DNA of 64,000 bases from Chalciporus piperatus (lineage: Eukaryota > Basidiomycota > Agaricomycetes > Boletales > Boletaceae), in contig JBBPTG010000003.1 in the NCBI GenBank assembly GCA_038093975.1, positions 620,001-684,000 on the forward strand. The letters run 5' to 3'. Position numbers and translations under genes: made by a program. Below the pieces are notes generated by a model. The model did no database searches, had not been told where the DNA came from, and saw only the letters and a program-made list of their open reading frames with translations. Positions 21,633 through 35,222 of the stretch are shown here, piece by piece (positions within the stretch are counted from its first letter, which is position 1; each line of letters begins with the position of its first letter).

Positions 21633-23435
21633 CTATTTCCCGCTGGGGTGCTCCTCTGACCAGCTCCAATTCCATTTCTGTGCTCCAGGGTCCGATAAGC
21701 AGTTCTGGTAAACCTCGCAGTTAGGTCTCCAAATTCGAACGGTGCCATCGTCTGCGCATGTTGCAAGTATCTCGGACGCCCAATCCACAGCACCGACCTC
21801 TCCTACTTGCCCGCGGAGCTCTACGGCAGCTGCTTGAGGTCGCCTGGAAGGATGGGACAAATTCGCGGAATTCGCCACATCGAAGAGGAATAAGCTTCCG
21901 TTCTTTCCTGAACAGCCGCTAGCGAGCCACCGTCCACAAGGTGAGGTGGCGAGTCGAACATAAAAGGAGGCCCTAAGATTGGGTTGGGTTGCTGCTTCCA
22001 GTGGTATTAATGAAGGAGATGAATAGGTGTATAGCCGCGAATCCGCTCCGAGAGCAAAGACAAGGCCTGAGGTGGGTCCAGATCCGGCGCACAAGCTAGA
22101 AATCCCGCGGGGTCGAGACGATCCGTTCATGGTCGTTGCATCAACAGGTGACGTTGCGAGAAGAGTGAATGGCGGACGTATGAAGCCGTCTTGTATCGGG
22201 AGGCGAAGGTCCCAGAGGTTGAGCATACTGAGTCTAGTATGAATTCACTGATACTCTGCAAATGGACGGCGACGTACCCATCAAATGATCCGCCGCTCAC
22301 AAGTGCGTGGGGTCGCGTGTCGGAATAGAGTATGCTCGTAACGCTTCGCGGGAGAGGCGTTACCTTTCTGCGCCCACCCTTGGATTTCTCCTGGCCGTGT
22401 GCGTTTGGAACGGTTATTACAGGTTCCAGCATAGCTATGGATCCCGTAACACCTCGGCGGGCACCTGCGACTCGTAGGTCCCATACACAAATCATTCCAT
22501 CCCTGCTGCCTGTACTGAGGAGGTCACGGTGCGATGGATCCCACGCGATACACTTGACCGAACTGGTGTGGGTCCGAAGGCAATACAGCATGCTTTGCGT
22601 TTCCACAGAGCAAATCCGCGCGCTTTTGTCTCCGGATCCGGTTGCCAGCATAGAGTCATCTAAACTCCATTTTACATCAAATATCCCATTGTCATGGGGT
22701 TGGAAAGTTGTTCGTTGAGGCTCTATTGGCAGTAAACTTCTGGAGCTCAGGAAGCTGCAGGCTGACCTACCGAAATCCCATTGAGATCGTTGCACGGTAT
22801 TATAAATCGACACGGATCCTTCCTCGGTGGCTACTGCAAGGAGCGGGTTGCCATTCCTTTTCGCACCTGTTAAAGAATCTGGACAAGGAGCGATTTCAAA
22901 CTATGGAGGGCGCTTACCATACGAGTATGAACAAGCATAGGGCGGTGTCATAAACCGATCGTCGGCAAGGGAGGGGCATTTAAACACATCGAATCTATGC
23001 GAGGACACAAAAGATTGTAGTACGAGACGGGAAGGTACTATGAATAAGCCGGTCAGCTATGCCAGGCAGATAGTTGAACCGGAGCAGACGCGTACATATG
23101 ATTTGAGGAGCAGTTGCGGGAACGCGACAAGATGATGTTTGCAACAAGCTAAACACGGTACGCCGACGGACGCGTGTTTTAACAAGAGAGCAGTCCTGGA
23201 TGTCGTCGTCGCTTGCTTCTTCGTCTGCACGTGTCAGACGCGGTCGTTTGGTTGGTGTCTCGTCTGGTGTATTGAGTAGCCTTCGTTTCGAAGGGACATC
23301 CTCTGGGGGTGTCGGCAGCGGAACGCCTTGAATTTTTGGGTGAACATTAGTGCTGTTCAGCAAGATTTGGCTGCGACTGGGCGAGTTTTCTGGAGTGACG
23401 AGCATCGCGAACAACCTTCTCTCTCGTCGGCTCAT
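21633..23435 (-). CDS. CDT2: WD40 substrate receptor of CRL4 ubiquitin ligase (Cdt2/DTL-like)
   Basis: Cdt2 links DDB1-CUL4 to PCNA-bound substrates such as Cdt1 for destruction in S phase. Exons on the minus strand: 23096-23435, 22918-23037, 22771-22866, 22278-22722, 21633-22233, giving 533 residues. After a disordered N-terminus with TP/SP sites, the frame reads HRFDVFKCPSLADDRF and LLAVATEEGSVSIYNT, both characteristic of Cdt2. Then come WD repeats including FDVKWSLDDSMLATGSGDK and CIAWDPSHRDLLSTGSRDG. Two WDxR-type DDB1-contact motifs are present, VWDLR and LWDLR. The last repeat is AVDWASEILATCADDGTVRIW. The chain ends soon after the propeller, without the long PIP-box tail of animal DTL. 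Other WD40 DCAFs are the main alternative. Confidence 0.8.
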
Positions 23436-23577
23436 TCACGCGCGTCAGGCTCAAGTGCATGGAGACCACGTGACCGCGTCAACACCCGACCGGCACCGAC
23501 CGGCCGATCGTCCTCGGGGCTCGAGTTAAGTACTCCAACCGTTGAACACAAGGCCACCAGTCCGAGAACGAGCAACG
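23436..23577. promoter_or_regulatory. 142-bp bidirectional promoter between CDT2 and LYS12
   Basis: The two start codons are only 142 bp apart and point away from each other. CACGTG lies at 23467-23472. An exact direct repeat CCGACCGGC occurs at 23486-23494 and 23496-23504, one helical turn apart. Confidence 0.6.
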
Positions 23578-25126
<1,549 letters not shown>

Positions 25127-25572
25127 GGACCATATGGATAGAGCTGATAACATGGATATAGCGTACAGTATCTCAAGCGTATCTACTGGTAGATCTGGCA
25201 AACCATAACCCTATTTCAAGGTTGGGGCACTGAATGCACTGAATGAAGGCCTCGTGTTCCCTCACAGGATAGTCCTTGGAGCTCCTTTCTTCCGCTTTCC
25301 CCATTGCGAGCCAGGCAAGACGTGGCCAAGGATTCATTTGCTGCAGCTGATCAGGCGACCTTTCTCTCTGGAAATCCGAGTCGATTCGCACTTTTGCGGA
25401 GTTGGAGAATCGGACTACCCCATACTACCCTCATAAATCCGACCCTTTGCGTACCATCACGGCCCCGCGCTCTTTGTGTCGAAAGCACGTCCCCCTCGAG
25501 GTTTTCATTTACTTCGCGTGTTGTATGCGTCATTCATACACAAGCCCAGCAATTGCGTAGGGTGTACCGAGA
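25127..25572. other. Intergenic region upstream of the W/G-repeat gene
   Basis: Contains the LYS12 3' UTR and the promoter of the next gene. No supported gene. Confidence 0.55.
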
Positions 25573-27869
25573 ATGGTGAAGAATTCTGCCATAAAAAAGG
25601 GCAAGCAGAAAGAGCCTACCCCGGCCGTACTTGCTGCTGCTGCTGCTGCTGCTGCTCCGTCCCCACCCCCACCACCGATATTCCCGTCACCGCCATCTGC
25701 CCATCATATCCAACCTCCCCCAGGAATCGTCGACACGATTCAGGAAGAAGAGGAATTTGGAGGCCTCCCAGGTGAACCCACGTTCTCTATCACACGAAAC
25801 TCCGAGTCTCCGAGGTTAATGATCGAAATCATTTCCTATCAGGTGGCCTTGAAGAGGGCGAAGAGGAAGCGACATGGCAAGATGTCGGACGCTCAGCCGA
25901 TGGCTGGGGGCCTAATGTTCCCGGAAATGGCAACCATGACTCGAACGACAATGACGGATGGGAAGGTAATGATGCTCCTCCTGCACCTATGCCACCACCG
26001 CCTCCACCGAAACAGGCTGGAGGAAAGGGCCACGCAAAGTCCCACCATCAACAGCCGCAGCCGCAGCCCCAACGTCAACCGTCAAACGCCCAGAAGCATC
26101 GACCCATGGATGCCGGCCGTAACCAACAAGCAGGAACAAGTAGCTGGGGTTACACGAAACCCCAACAGCCCCAAGACGCTTGGGGCGCTGCAAACGATGG
26201 ATGGGGAGCCCAAGACGAGGTTCAAGATGACTGGGGGAATGCGGACGACGGATGGGGGGGGGAGGAAGAAGAAGAAGAAGAGGAGGAGGAGGAGGACGAT
26301 GGGTGGAATGCCGCCAGCGATGGATGGGCTCAACAGCCTCATTCGGCGACATGGGGGCACGCCACGTCTGCGCACACAGCTCGATCACAAGCACCGTCAC
26401 AAGCACCGTCACAAGCACCGACGACCGGATGGCAGAGCTGGGGCGAGGAGGCGAGGAGGCTACCCAAGGTAACTTTCGATCCTGCGATCCCTCCCTCCCC
26501 GAGCTCCACTGGGAGCAAAACAATTCTGTCCCAAATGCAACGGTCTCAGATTTTGAATGGGTTGCTTAACAAACCGCAACAGAATCAACAACCATATCCG
26601 ATGCCTCCCACTGCGGGAGGATCGTTCGCTCCGGTTGCCGCGAACAACTGGCAACATCAACCCTCTCAACATGGGAAGCGCCAGCAGCAGCAACCACAAC
26701 AACAGCTAGTACGCTTCCCGCAACCGCAACCACAGCAACACCATCACCCGGCCTATGAGCAACACCACGTTAATGATAGCAAGAAGAACAAAATGTCCAG
26801 GTCTCAGCCCCAGCACCAAGTCAGGAACAACATGCGTCCCCAGGAAGCAGAAACGCACGACATATGGGGACTCAGTGATGGATGGAGTGATTTGGACGAC
26901 GGCGAGGACCAAGATGACATGGCACAGGACGACTGGGGTCGTAGGGTGCATTTCCCACCCGGGTCCATACGCGCTTCAATGCTTCCCTCTTCTGCTCCTT
27001 CCATCGCCCCATCGGCAGTCGTCGAGAACTTTACCGTCCATGCTTTGCCACAGAACAAGCTTGGACTATCCAATATCCCAATGTCGAAGACGCTTTCTTA
27101 CGCGTACTCGGGCAGTACGCCATCCTCCGGTAGCGAGCCTGGTCGCGCGGCAATGCAACATGTATCAGATTTCCCTTTCGTAGAATCGCGAGGAGAAGCT
27201 CTGCAGGCCGTACAGCGGGCTTTCTACGGAAAGCAGCGGAAAGCGTCTGGTCGCTTCCACTGGTTGTTCCCCCCCGAGAAGGATGAACGTGTTTCCTCCC
27301 TTTTGGGTTGGATCAACTCTATGTCGTTTGGTATTGCCTCGTTCGGAGTGCGTAGTTCGTCGTCTAGTGCAAGGCTTGGGCTAATGGTTCTCTAGCTGCA
27401 AAAGTTCCTGCAGACGCGAGAACGAGGTGCTTTAATCATAAATGCTGATTATCGACCTATACATTCTCCCAACGAGCCTGCCTTTGACTGGGTTACCTGG
27501 AATCAAATTCAACCGACGTTGGATCGAATTTTGCAAGAATCTGTCGGTTACTACAACCCAGCGATGCACATCGTCGTGTTTGTCCTCCTCCCTTCGCCGT
27601 CTGGGAACAGTGTGGCAATCTGGAGACGGAAGCTACCAATTCCGGATCACATCCGCTTAGCCTTCCAGGCCCAGATCACCCAGGCGATTGCCTCCTTGCA
27701 GAAGGACTACCCAGTGCATGTTGACGAGTACGTGCATAATTTAAAGCAATGGTGTGCTACCGGTTCTGACGAGATTACTAGATTGCCTGAACGAATCCCT
27801 GAGCCCCCACCTCAACCGCCTCCCAAGAAGAAGAAACGAAAATGGTACAAACTTTGGTTATCTACGTGA
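25573..27869 (+). CDS. Tryptophan/glycine-repeat low-complexity protein, function unknown
   Basis: Exons 25573-25771, 25843-27347 and 27396-27869 encode 725 residues. Residues about 18-60 hold an Ala8 run followed by Pro runs. The next region is studded with Trp next to Gly in acidic context: DAWGAANDGWGAQ, DDWGNADDGWGG, a Glu11 run, then DDGWNAASDGWAQ, TGWQSWGEE and later DIWGLSDGWSDLDD. Between these are Gln/His-rich tracts. The C-terminal 230 residues are ordered (FHWLFPPEKDERVSSLLGWI, then FDWVTWNQIQPTLDRILQES) and end in a lysine cluster KKKKRKWYKLW. The C-terminal part resembles proteins annotated in mushrooms as CcmS-related, from memory and uncertain. No enzyme motif is seen. The W/G pattern recalls Argonaute-hook proteins, which is only a suggestion. 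Confidence 0.75.
25629..25656 (+). repeat. GCT trinucleotide run (Ala8)
   Basis: Near-pure GCT repeat inside the first exon of the W/G-repeat gene, followed by CCACC/CCG-rich proline codons. It is expected to be length-polymorphic. Confidence 0.8.
26263..26300 (+). repeat. GAA/GAG run (Glu-rich tract)
   Basis: A purine-only GAG/GAA stretch that encodes eleven glutamates and three flanking acidic residues within the W/G-repeat protein. Confidence 0.75.
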
Positions 27870-28163
27870 ATTTGCTATGTTACCTGTACGATCATCTTGT
27901 CTTGACCAGCTTTTGCATTTTTGTTTTCAGTCAGCAATCGTTTCACTTGTACTTGTATACCTTTGCACACATTCGTCTCACATCTTCAAACTTTCCTTCC
28001 TTGGGTAGCTGTCGAATTTCCGCGCAACCACTACACGTGTTGCAGATACCGAAATGCAGAATATACAGTTACAACATATTCATGGGAACTCCAAAGTCCT
28101 TGGTGGCTGACTGTTGATGACTACGGCAGAGTATATACCCCCATATCGGGGAGAACATTCATG

Positions 28164-28836
28164 TCAAGGCTGCCCCTGAGCGAGATCTACTCGAAGAGAT
28201 AGCGGGCCAACCTACCTTGAAAGGGGATAACGTTTGCAGCCTGAGCGCTGAAGAGCGCAGCCTCTCAACGCTTTGACTGTTGGATGACGAAGGGACTCCG
28301 TGATGGAGCTCCACTTGGTGCATGAATGTAGCAACATCGGCGAGCGATAAGCCGAGCTGTGGAAGGGCATCAAGACGCTGCCTGCATGATGTAAGTGATG
28401 GATGTTCACTGAATGCGGGCAGCGCTTGCCTCGCGATCTTGCCCTCGGACAGGAGAGCCTGCAACTCGGTGCGCGTGGTAGACTGGAGTGCATTCAGTTG
28501 GGCCTGGGACTGTGATATGTCACGTCTCAGAAGAGAGATATCCTTCCTGGAGCTCTCAAGGAGTGATGTTGCACGCTGTAGTTCCTCTTTCTTGAGGGCA
28601 GAGTCGTGGGCAGCCTTGGATATGGATTTATGGAGAGCAGCATTTGTAGCGACGAGCTGATCGATTTGTTGTGCGAGGTGGGAGATGCGCCGGCGTGAGA
28701 GTGCATATGGCACGAGGACGAGAGGGGTAAGTAGGGCAGTAAGCAAAACTACAGTGGTAACTGCAGGGCGTCTGAGGAGAACGTTGTCAGTTGACGGTGT
28801 CTCTTGTACGAGGCTGGACTCGCTAGTGCTGGACAT
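28164..28836 (-). CDS. Single-pass membrane protein with coiled coil, unknown function
   Basis: About 210 residues. One strong hydrophobic segment, VTTVVLLTALLTPLVLVPYA, lies near residues 34-53 and is followed by RRRIS, so the C-terminal part is probably on the opposite, basic side. A coiled coil follows (HLAQQIDQLVATNAALHKSI through LLRRDISQSQAQLNALQ). The first exon is 28216-28836. A 40-bp intron (28176-28215, gtaggt...ctcag) would give a short second exon, 28164-28175, ending SPFKGQP. If it is not removed, the frame instead runs to 28159 and ends SRSGAALT. The ATG at 28836 follows an in-frame GTG at 28857. I do not recognise the family. Confidence 0.65.
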
Positions 28837-29094
28837 TGTAGTAGCGATCGAGTGCACTATAGTAGGTAGTCTATAGCCATTGACATCCTAGTGTATTGCT
28901 TAGGTAACACTTCAAAGGTCAGAACCACGCGTCAACCAAGCAAGACCGGTGCAAGTCGACGGCGGCGGCGGCGACAAGCTTATTAGAGTCTTCGGGTCAA
29001 CGACCGACCGTGCAGGCAATGCGCAATCTCTCTAGCTGACCGACTCAAGCATTGTTTCATTCCCTGTCCTTCTCTACACTATCACATCCCCGAT

Positions 29095-32000
29095 ATGGCC
29101 TCTTCCACTCCCACTCCAGAGGTCTCAGACCCCGCCTTCGCTGGCGCAGAGTCGACCGACAATCCGAACCCTACCGTGAACCATCAGTGCACAGAGGAAG
29201 AAGCCCTAGAGTCCCACGAAGTCATCGAACTCCAGGCATTCAGCGAACGCAAAGCTTGGATAGAAGAGAAAATCAAGGTGAGAAGTCCGTTCGGATCTAT
29301 CAGGTCTCTAGCGTCTTACTCCGTTTGTCAGTTTCTCAAGCTATTGCCCCCAATACAAGTCTTTGTTGGAGTTGACGCCCTTCGCACTTCCGCCGCATCC
29401 GTCCCGGGTTTACCCTCCCGTGAACAGCTCAAAGAGTGGTTGGCCGAGCATGACAGGATTGAGAAAGACACCGAGGTTTTTGACTCTGGTGAACTCAAGA
29501 AACTCAGGAAATTTACAAAGGGTGCGTGCTTGTTCTTCGTTTTCCCACCTGCTTGCCAATCTATCGCAGCCGCGACCCAACGACATCTCTCCCCGGAGGA
29601 CACCGACCTCATCGAGCTCACTCTCACAACTATCTGTGAACTCGACAAGTTGCTCCACCTTCTCCGTGATCGCTCAGAAAGTCTCGACCTTCTTGCTGTA
29701 CGCCTCACCTGGGAAGAACATCGCTCCGCCGCCTGGGCAGATCTGAAGAAGCTTAGGGCAGACATCGAAACGTTCCTCGCAACACGCGCCAGATGGTCCC
29801 CGTCAATTTACGAAGTCATGCCGAAACACGAGGAGAGGGCTACCGCACGCCGAGGATCAATCGCTTCAATGGCTTCGGATACTTCCGTAACTTCCAATGC
29901 CGGATTCTCTCGCACTGCGCGATTCAAGCTCGCAGAGTTGCTGTCTCGTGATGCAGCCCAGTTTGCCGGGAAGGCATCGTCCTTGAGACACGGAAAGATA
30001 GCTGCCGCTGGGAAGGCTCTGGATAAGCTGATAGATAATAGTCGAAAACCTGTCCCGGAGGAGCTTCTTGATGAACAGGATAGGCTTGAGGACAAGGGTA
30101 TCAACGAGATGGAAGATGTCGGCAAATTTGTCATGGACATTGTGACCCAGTGGCGAAAGTGAGTGTTTTCACTGAATCGTCACATGTCCTGTCCATACGG
30201 TATTAATTCATCGTAGGGCGGACGAACTATACATTGAGACCATCAAAGACCAGAACTCGGCTCAAAACCTCTTGGAAGAAATCGAGACCGCTAAATTATA
30301 TCACCCCATTGCCCGTCAGAGCTCGAGTTTTACCTCGCGAGTGGACACTGTGCTTAAGCGACTTGCACTACGCGGTGACCCAGTGGCTAGTTCCAGCTTC
30401 TTTCCCCGGCCAACCCATCCATTATTCCCGGATCAACTGTCCTTCAACCCCTCCCTCGTTCAGAGCTTATCTGCAGAGTTCGCTACCGCTACGGAACTAG
30501 TCACCAAAGTCGATGTCCTTGCGAAAGAGTACCGCTCCAGTTACGAGGCAGCCAAGGAGATTGACATACATTCTCAGTCTGCAAACGAGATGCTGTCAAA
30601 GTTAAACTCGATCACCGACCGCCTTGTGCACGGCCTTTCCCCTAGCGAAGGAGACGGCTCGCCACCAGACCTAACATCCGAAATTTGTCTACAACCTACC
30701 ACCCATGCTATATTCCTCGCTCTCCTCCCAGCGCTGCTCGAAGAAGCGGAGCAAATTAATTCTGTTACTGAAAAGCTTGTGTGCACCTACCAGTTGGCCC
30801 TCCTCAATTTGGACCGACCAGGGATTGACATCGCCTTCAAGCAAAATGCCATCAACCAATTGGATACCCTGGTCGCTGCGCGCGACGAATCACGCGTCGT
30901 TGTTGCCGATACTACCGCTCGGGTTGGACGTCTCAGAGTTGTCAGGAGGGTGTGGTCAAACATGGACGAGGCTTTGAAAGAATAAACGCTCGGGTTGGAC
31001 GTCTCAGAGTTGTCAGGAGGGTGTGGTCAAACATGGACGAGGCTTTGAAAGAATTGCAAAACATTCAGAGCGAGGTTGGAGAAACAATGGAAAAGGAGAG
31101 ATGGAGGTCGCGGGTAGACACTGGCGCAGATCCTATGACGCCGGAGACGCCTCGGTCACAGGCGCTGGATCCCATAATTTCGTCCTCGGATGCGCTCAAA
31201 CTTCTCGACAATGTGCGACGCGCTCTTTCTAATGACATTACTGCCCCCCTTGCCTCCCTATCCGGCCCTTTGGAGGCACCTCTCGACACGTTCCTCACTC
31301 GGGCGCGTGACGGGCTCACGAGTCGACTGACGAACGTCAAACAGATGGTGCACCTCCTAGACGCGATTCGATCTCAATCTGCGGCCATGGGATCGCTCAG
31401 AGAGGAAGTCAACGAGCTGCAGGTCCGAATCGAGGATCTCAGGATTCGGTACGATGCTGCCATCGAAGAGGCATTGTCAGGGGACTTGTCTCTTGAACGC
31501 ATCCCGGAGTTGTACACAGAGCTACAATCGGATGCCAACTCCCTTGCTGACGCTGTCAAAGAGCTTGCTGCCAGCGTTGCTGAGCGCGTACCCTTCGTGT
31601 CCCCCACGCCTCGCGATCAAACCTCGACCACGTTTATCCGCAGGAAGTACTCTTCAGGTGACCTGCGACTGGGCGCTTCTCAGCTTTCCGTTCCCATTGA
31701 ACTACCATTCTCGTTGAACACTCTAGACGACAGCGTTCGCGCAGACTCCAACTCGCTTGTCATCAGGCTCACTGGAGAACTGGAGAGCTTACAGCGGAAA
31801 TCTGACCACTTTCAACTGGCTCACATGGCCAAGACTGTTGACACCGCAACATCCTCTGCCACCACTGACGTACGCGAAGTTACCCAAGAACTGGAGTCCC
31901 TGCGGAGTGCTCTCTCCTCTCTACCCGAGGGTGACTCGAAGCTGGCGCGCCTGCAGGAGCTGTCTCAGGATGTCGAAAAGCACTACTCCAAACATCGCTC

Positions 32001-34913
32001 TCGCCTCTCACGCTCGTTGTCGTTAATCCGGGAATCTCTCCGTCAAATGGAGTCCATGCCCGCTGCCCATGATTTCTCTCTCCACGATGCCATGGTCTCT
32101 TCACGCCGACGAACCGTTGATGATCTCGAGATTAAAGTCAACTCATGGGGTGATCGGACTGGTCTCCTCAGGAACGAAGTTTCGAATGCACTTCTCCTCG
32201 AGTCGCGAAGGCTTGAGGCCTTGCGTATGCAGCGGGAGCAAGAAGAGGCGGAGAAAAGGCAGCGGGAAGAGCGAGAGCGTGCGGAAGAAGTGGCCCGTCG
32301 TGAAGCAGAACGGCTTGGGGCCGAGCGAAGGGAACGGGAACGGGTGGCGGAGGAGAAAAGGCAGCAGGAAGAGCGGGAGCGTGCAGAAGAAGCGGCCCGT
32401 CTCGAGGCAGAACGGCTTGAGGCCTTGCGTATGCAGCGGGAGCAAGAAGAGGCGGAGAAAAGGCACCGGGAAGAGCGAGAACGTGCAGAAGAAGCGGCCA
32501 GTCGTGAAGCAGAACGGCTTGGGGCCGAGCGAAGGGAGCGGGAACGGGTTGCGGAGGAGAAAAGGCAGCAGGAAGAGCGGGAGCGTGCAGAAGAAGCGGT
32601 CCGTCTCGAGGCAGAACGCCTCGAGGCCGAGCAGAGAGAACGCGAACAGCTCGCTCGCCAGAAAGCCGAAAAGCAGGCTCGGGAGTTGACCGAACGCGAG
32701 GAGGCCGAGAGACGGCTCCGGGACCAGGAACAAAGGGAACTTCGAGAGGCCTCTCTCCGAACACTAGAACGCCAGGAGGAAGAAGCCCAGCATAAAATGC
32801 ATACCCTACTGGAATCTGAAGAACATGAGCGTCTCGAGGCTGAACAAGCTGCAGGACTGCAAGCAGCGATTGGACCAGAGGATGACCATATCGATGAGAA
32901 GGCTGTTGGGTCTTCGGTACGGGCCGTGTTTGCTACTCCGGCCCCATCTGTTCTCCCAGATGAAGGTTCGTACCCGGCTGATTTCTTTTGCGGAGATAAT
33001 GACCGTTAGTTTCAGATGTGTTTGGCTTGCGCGTTGCTCCTTCACCATCTCCAACTAAAAGTCAAGGGAGGGATGAGGTACTTGAAAAGATCGTCGCTCT
33101 AAGAAAGCGTCTCAGGTCAATCAGTATCAATGAAGTCGCCAGGCCCTTCTCGACGTCTTCATTCGCGACACAACTACCCACCTTGGAGAAGTATGGGAAA
33201 ATGAATGCGACTTTTTCAGGCGTTCTCTCTGCATTCGCTGCTTTGCCTACGACAGCTCTCCAGCCCGCTGCAGATCTAGAATATCGGTCACTGAACACCG
33301 AAATAGAGGCTTCCCAGGAGTTTATGCAGCGCATTCGCCGATTAGCGGATCTCGCAGATACTGCTCTCAAATGCGACTTGGCTTTGAGCGATCTTTTGGA
33401 GCACATCGATAGTTATCCGGCGGCACCGGCAGGACCATTGTCGAGCACACACATCTCAACGCCTCGTCTGCCCCCGGAGGAGCAACTCAGCGCTCGCATT
33501 GGCTTCACTAGACGCACGTTCGCGCAAGTTACGACATACTTGGGGCCGATCAGTGGCGACCCTCGTGCTGTCGCTGAGCATCAACGGATACAGCAAACTT
33601 GGGCTGAACTCGAGGAAATGGCTAACGATAGAATTGGGGGCAGGAGATCGCGACCATCAAGCGTCGTTAGTTCCGGTCGAAACAGTCGCTCCTCCCTCTC
33701 TGGTATCAGCTCTAACTCAGGAGGGAGTCGCCCATCTGGGCACAGGCCTTCTCATCGAAAGAGCAGCGGGTACTCGAGCCTTTCTGTTAGCGGGTCTGGT
33801 AAAGGCCAATTCCTTACCCCAACTCAGTCTTCCTCGAGACGTGTCTTCTCCGGCTCCACCGAAACTCATCGCAGGTCATCGAGCAAATTATCCATGGTAT
33901 CAGCGGATACCACTCGTTCTGTCTCTGGACCTATCGCGACATCTTCACCTTCCCTTTCGACTTCTGTGTATGGTTCTACATTCGCCTCTCGGCAACGCAC
34001 GGCTAGTCTATCATCCACCATCTCTAGTCCTGCCCCACAGGCCACCCTGACGGTCAGACCGCGGGCCCAAACCAGGTCGCGGGTGTCACCAACCCCATCG
34101 GATATATCATCGACTTCCCGAACAAACCCGGCTCGGTCATCCTCATCAATGTCAACTTGGTCTCGCGCACCCAGACAGTCGTTCCCAACGGCAAACAGGG
34201 TTCAAACCCCACCCCGCAGGACTCAGCTAATTCCCAAAACGGCGTATGTTGCCAATCCTACAAATAAGCTTGACGTCGCTGTTGGCGATGTTGTCAACAA
34301 ACTTCCTGTGAATATCAATGTCGAAGTCGTTGCCGACACGTGGAAGGATCAGAGCGGTAAATACTGGATTGGGGATCAAGAGCCTAAATTATGTTTCTGT
34401 CGTATCCTTCGCTCACAAACTGTGATGGTTCGTGTTGGCGGCGGGTGGCAGGAGTTATCTAAGTACGTGGTTCGGTCTTGGTGGATGCACTTGTCCTAAC
34501 ACTCTTCCAGGTTCATCAAGGACCACTTCGCAGATATGTTCCGCATAATGCCTCCTGATTCACCTCCACCATTTGGTTCACCTCGATTCGGATCGAAAGA
34601 AGAGACGTGGATCAGCTCTACCACCTTGTTTGAAGCCCCGGAGATTATCACTTCACCCCCACCCCCTCGAACCCCAGAACCTCATGGCGCTTACATTCCC
34701 TCATTCACCCTCTCCACACCTGGCGCCGCCAACAGCCCCCACTCCGCTAAGTCAACACCATCGTCGGGTTCACCTTTAGCTCCCCTACAATTTATGAGGC
34801 GTGCAAATCCGGATGGACCGGCCATCCGCCCGGTCACCCCTTCAAAACCACCTACCCATCGCCCTCGTGCGAGTATACCCAGCACACCGGCTCGGCATGC
34901 ATGGAGGCCTTGA
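29095..34913 (+). CDS. Long coiled-coil protein with C-terminal GAS2 (GAR) microtubule-binding domain; frame broken at 30984
   Basis: Predicted cytoskeletal linker. Exons: 29095-29277, 29332-29521, 29570-30158, 30217-32965 (interrupted), 33016-34462, 34511-34913. The first half is helical, of spectrin-like character. Residues around 1000-1250 are a charged Glu/Arg coiled coil (REEREREAEE type) with a 68-residue tandem repeat. A Ser/Arg-rich basic region follows (33640-34220). The GAS2 domain near the C-terminus reads VGDVVNKLPVNINVEVVADT, KYWIGDQEPKLCFCRIL and VRVGGGWQELSKFIKDHF. An exact 68-bp tandem duplication at 30916-31054 puts TAA after ALKE and shifts the frame, so the sequence as given encodes a 576-residue product plus a downstream frame. 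Introns 29278-29331 and 29522-29569 are 3n and stop-free. A relation to fungal Kar9-type proteins is possible. Confidence 0.82.
30916..31054 (+). repeat. Exact 68-bp tandem duplication with 3-bp spacer
   Basis: 30916-30983 is repeated without mismatch at 30987-31054, separated by AAA. Both copies encode RVGRLRVVRRVWSNMDEALK. The 71-bp period is not a multiple of three and creates a TAA directly after the first copy. Confidence 0.95.
32212..32619 (+). repeat. Two near-identical 204-bp tandem units in the coiled coil
   Basis: Units 32212-32415 and 32416-32619 both start with LEALRMQREQEEAEKR and keep the reading frame (68 residues each). Half-unit similarity (EERERAEEA...REAERL) suggests an older 34-residue duplication. 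Confidence 0.85.
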
Positions 34914-35222
34914 TAATTATCTTCATTTTCCATTCGAGTTTTTTCGGGACTTGATACTGTCGTCGACACCTACTAATTATTGCATTCATGTTGAGTTCGT
35001 GGAACAGGGACGCTTACCAACGTTACCACCGATACTGCTCTGCATTTCCTTGCTGTACTTGCTATGTTTCTTTTAGATTTTATTATGGATGCGTGCATAC
35101 TTGGTCGCAAACAAAGCAAACTGTGATCAGCCCGTTCTAATTAGGAAATTCCCCTGAATCAAAACACACTTGACCGTCACCCAAGCTAACCGCATCTTAC
35201 TTCCACACACACGGTGTTCCTC
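34914..35222. other. Intergenic region upstream of HEI10
   Basis: 3' UTR of the GAS2-domain gene and the HEI10 promoter. No other feature recognised. Confidence 0.5.

Noticed and set aside
25987..26523. Antisense frame over the W/G-repeat gene
   Set aside because: Composition is the reverse complement of Gln/His/Pro codons; no independent support.
32143..32764. Two long leucine/proline-rich antisense frames over the coiled coil
   Set aside because: They arise from the repeated Glu/Arg codons on the plus strand; their apparent repeats are the complement of the coiled-coil repeat.
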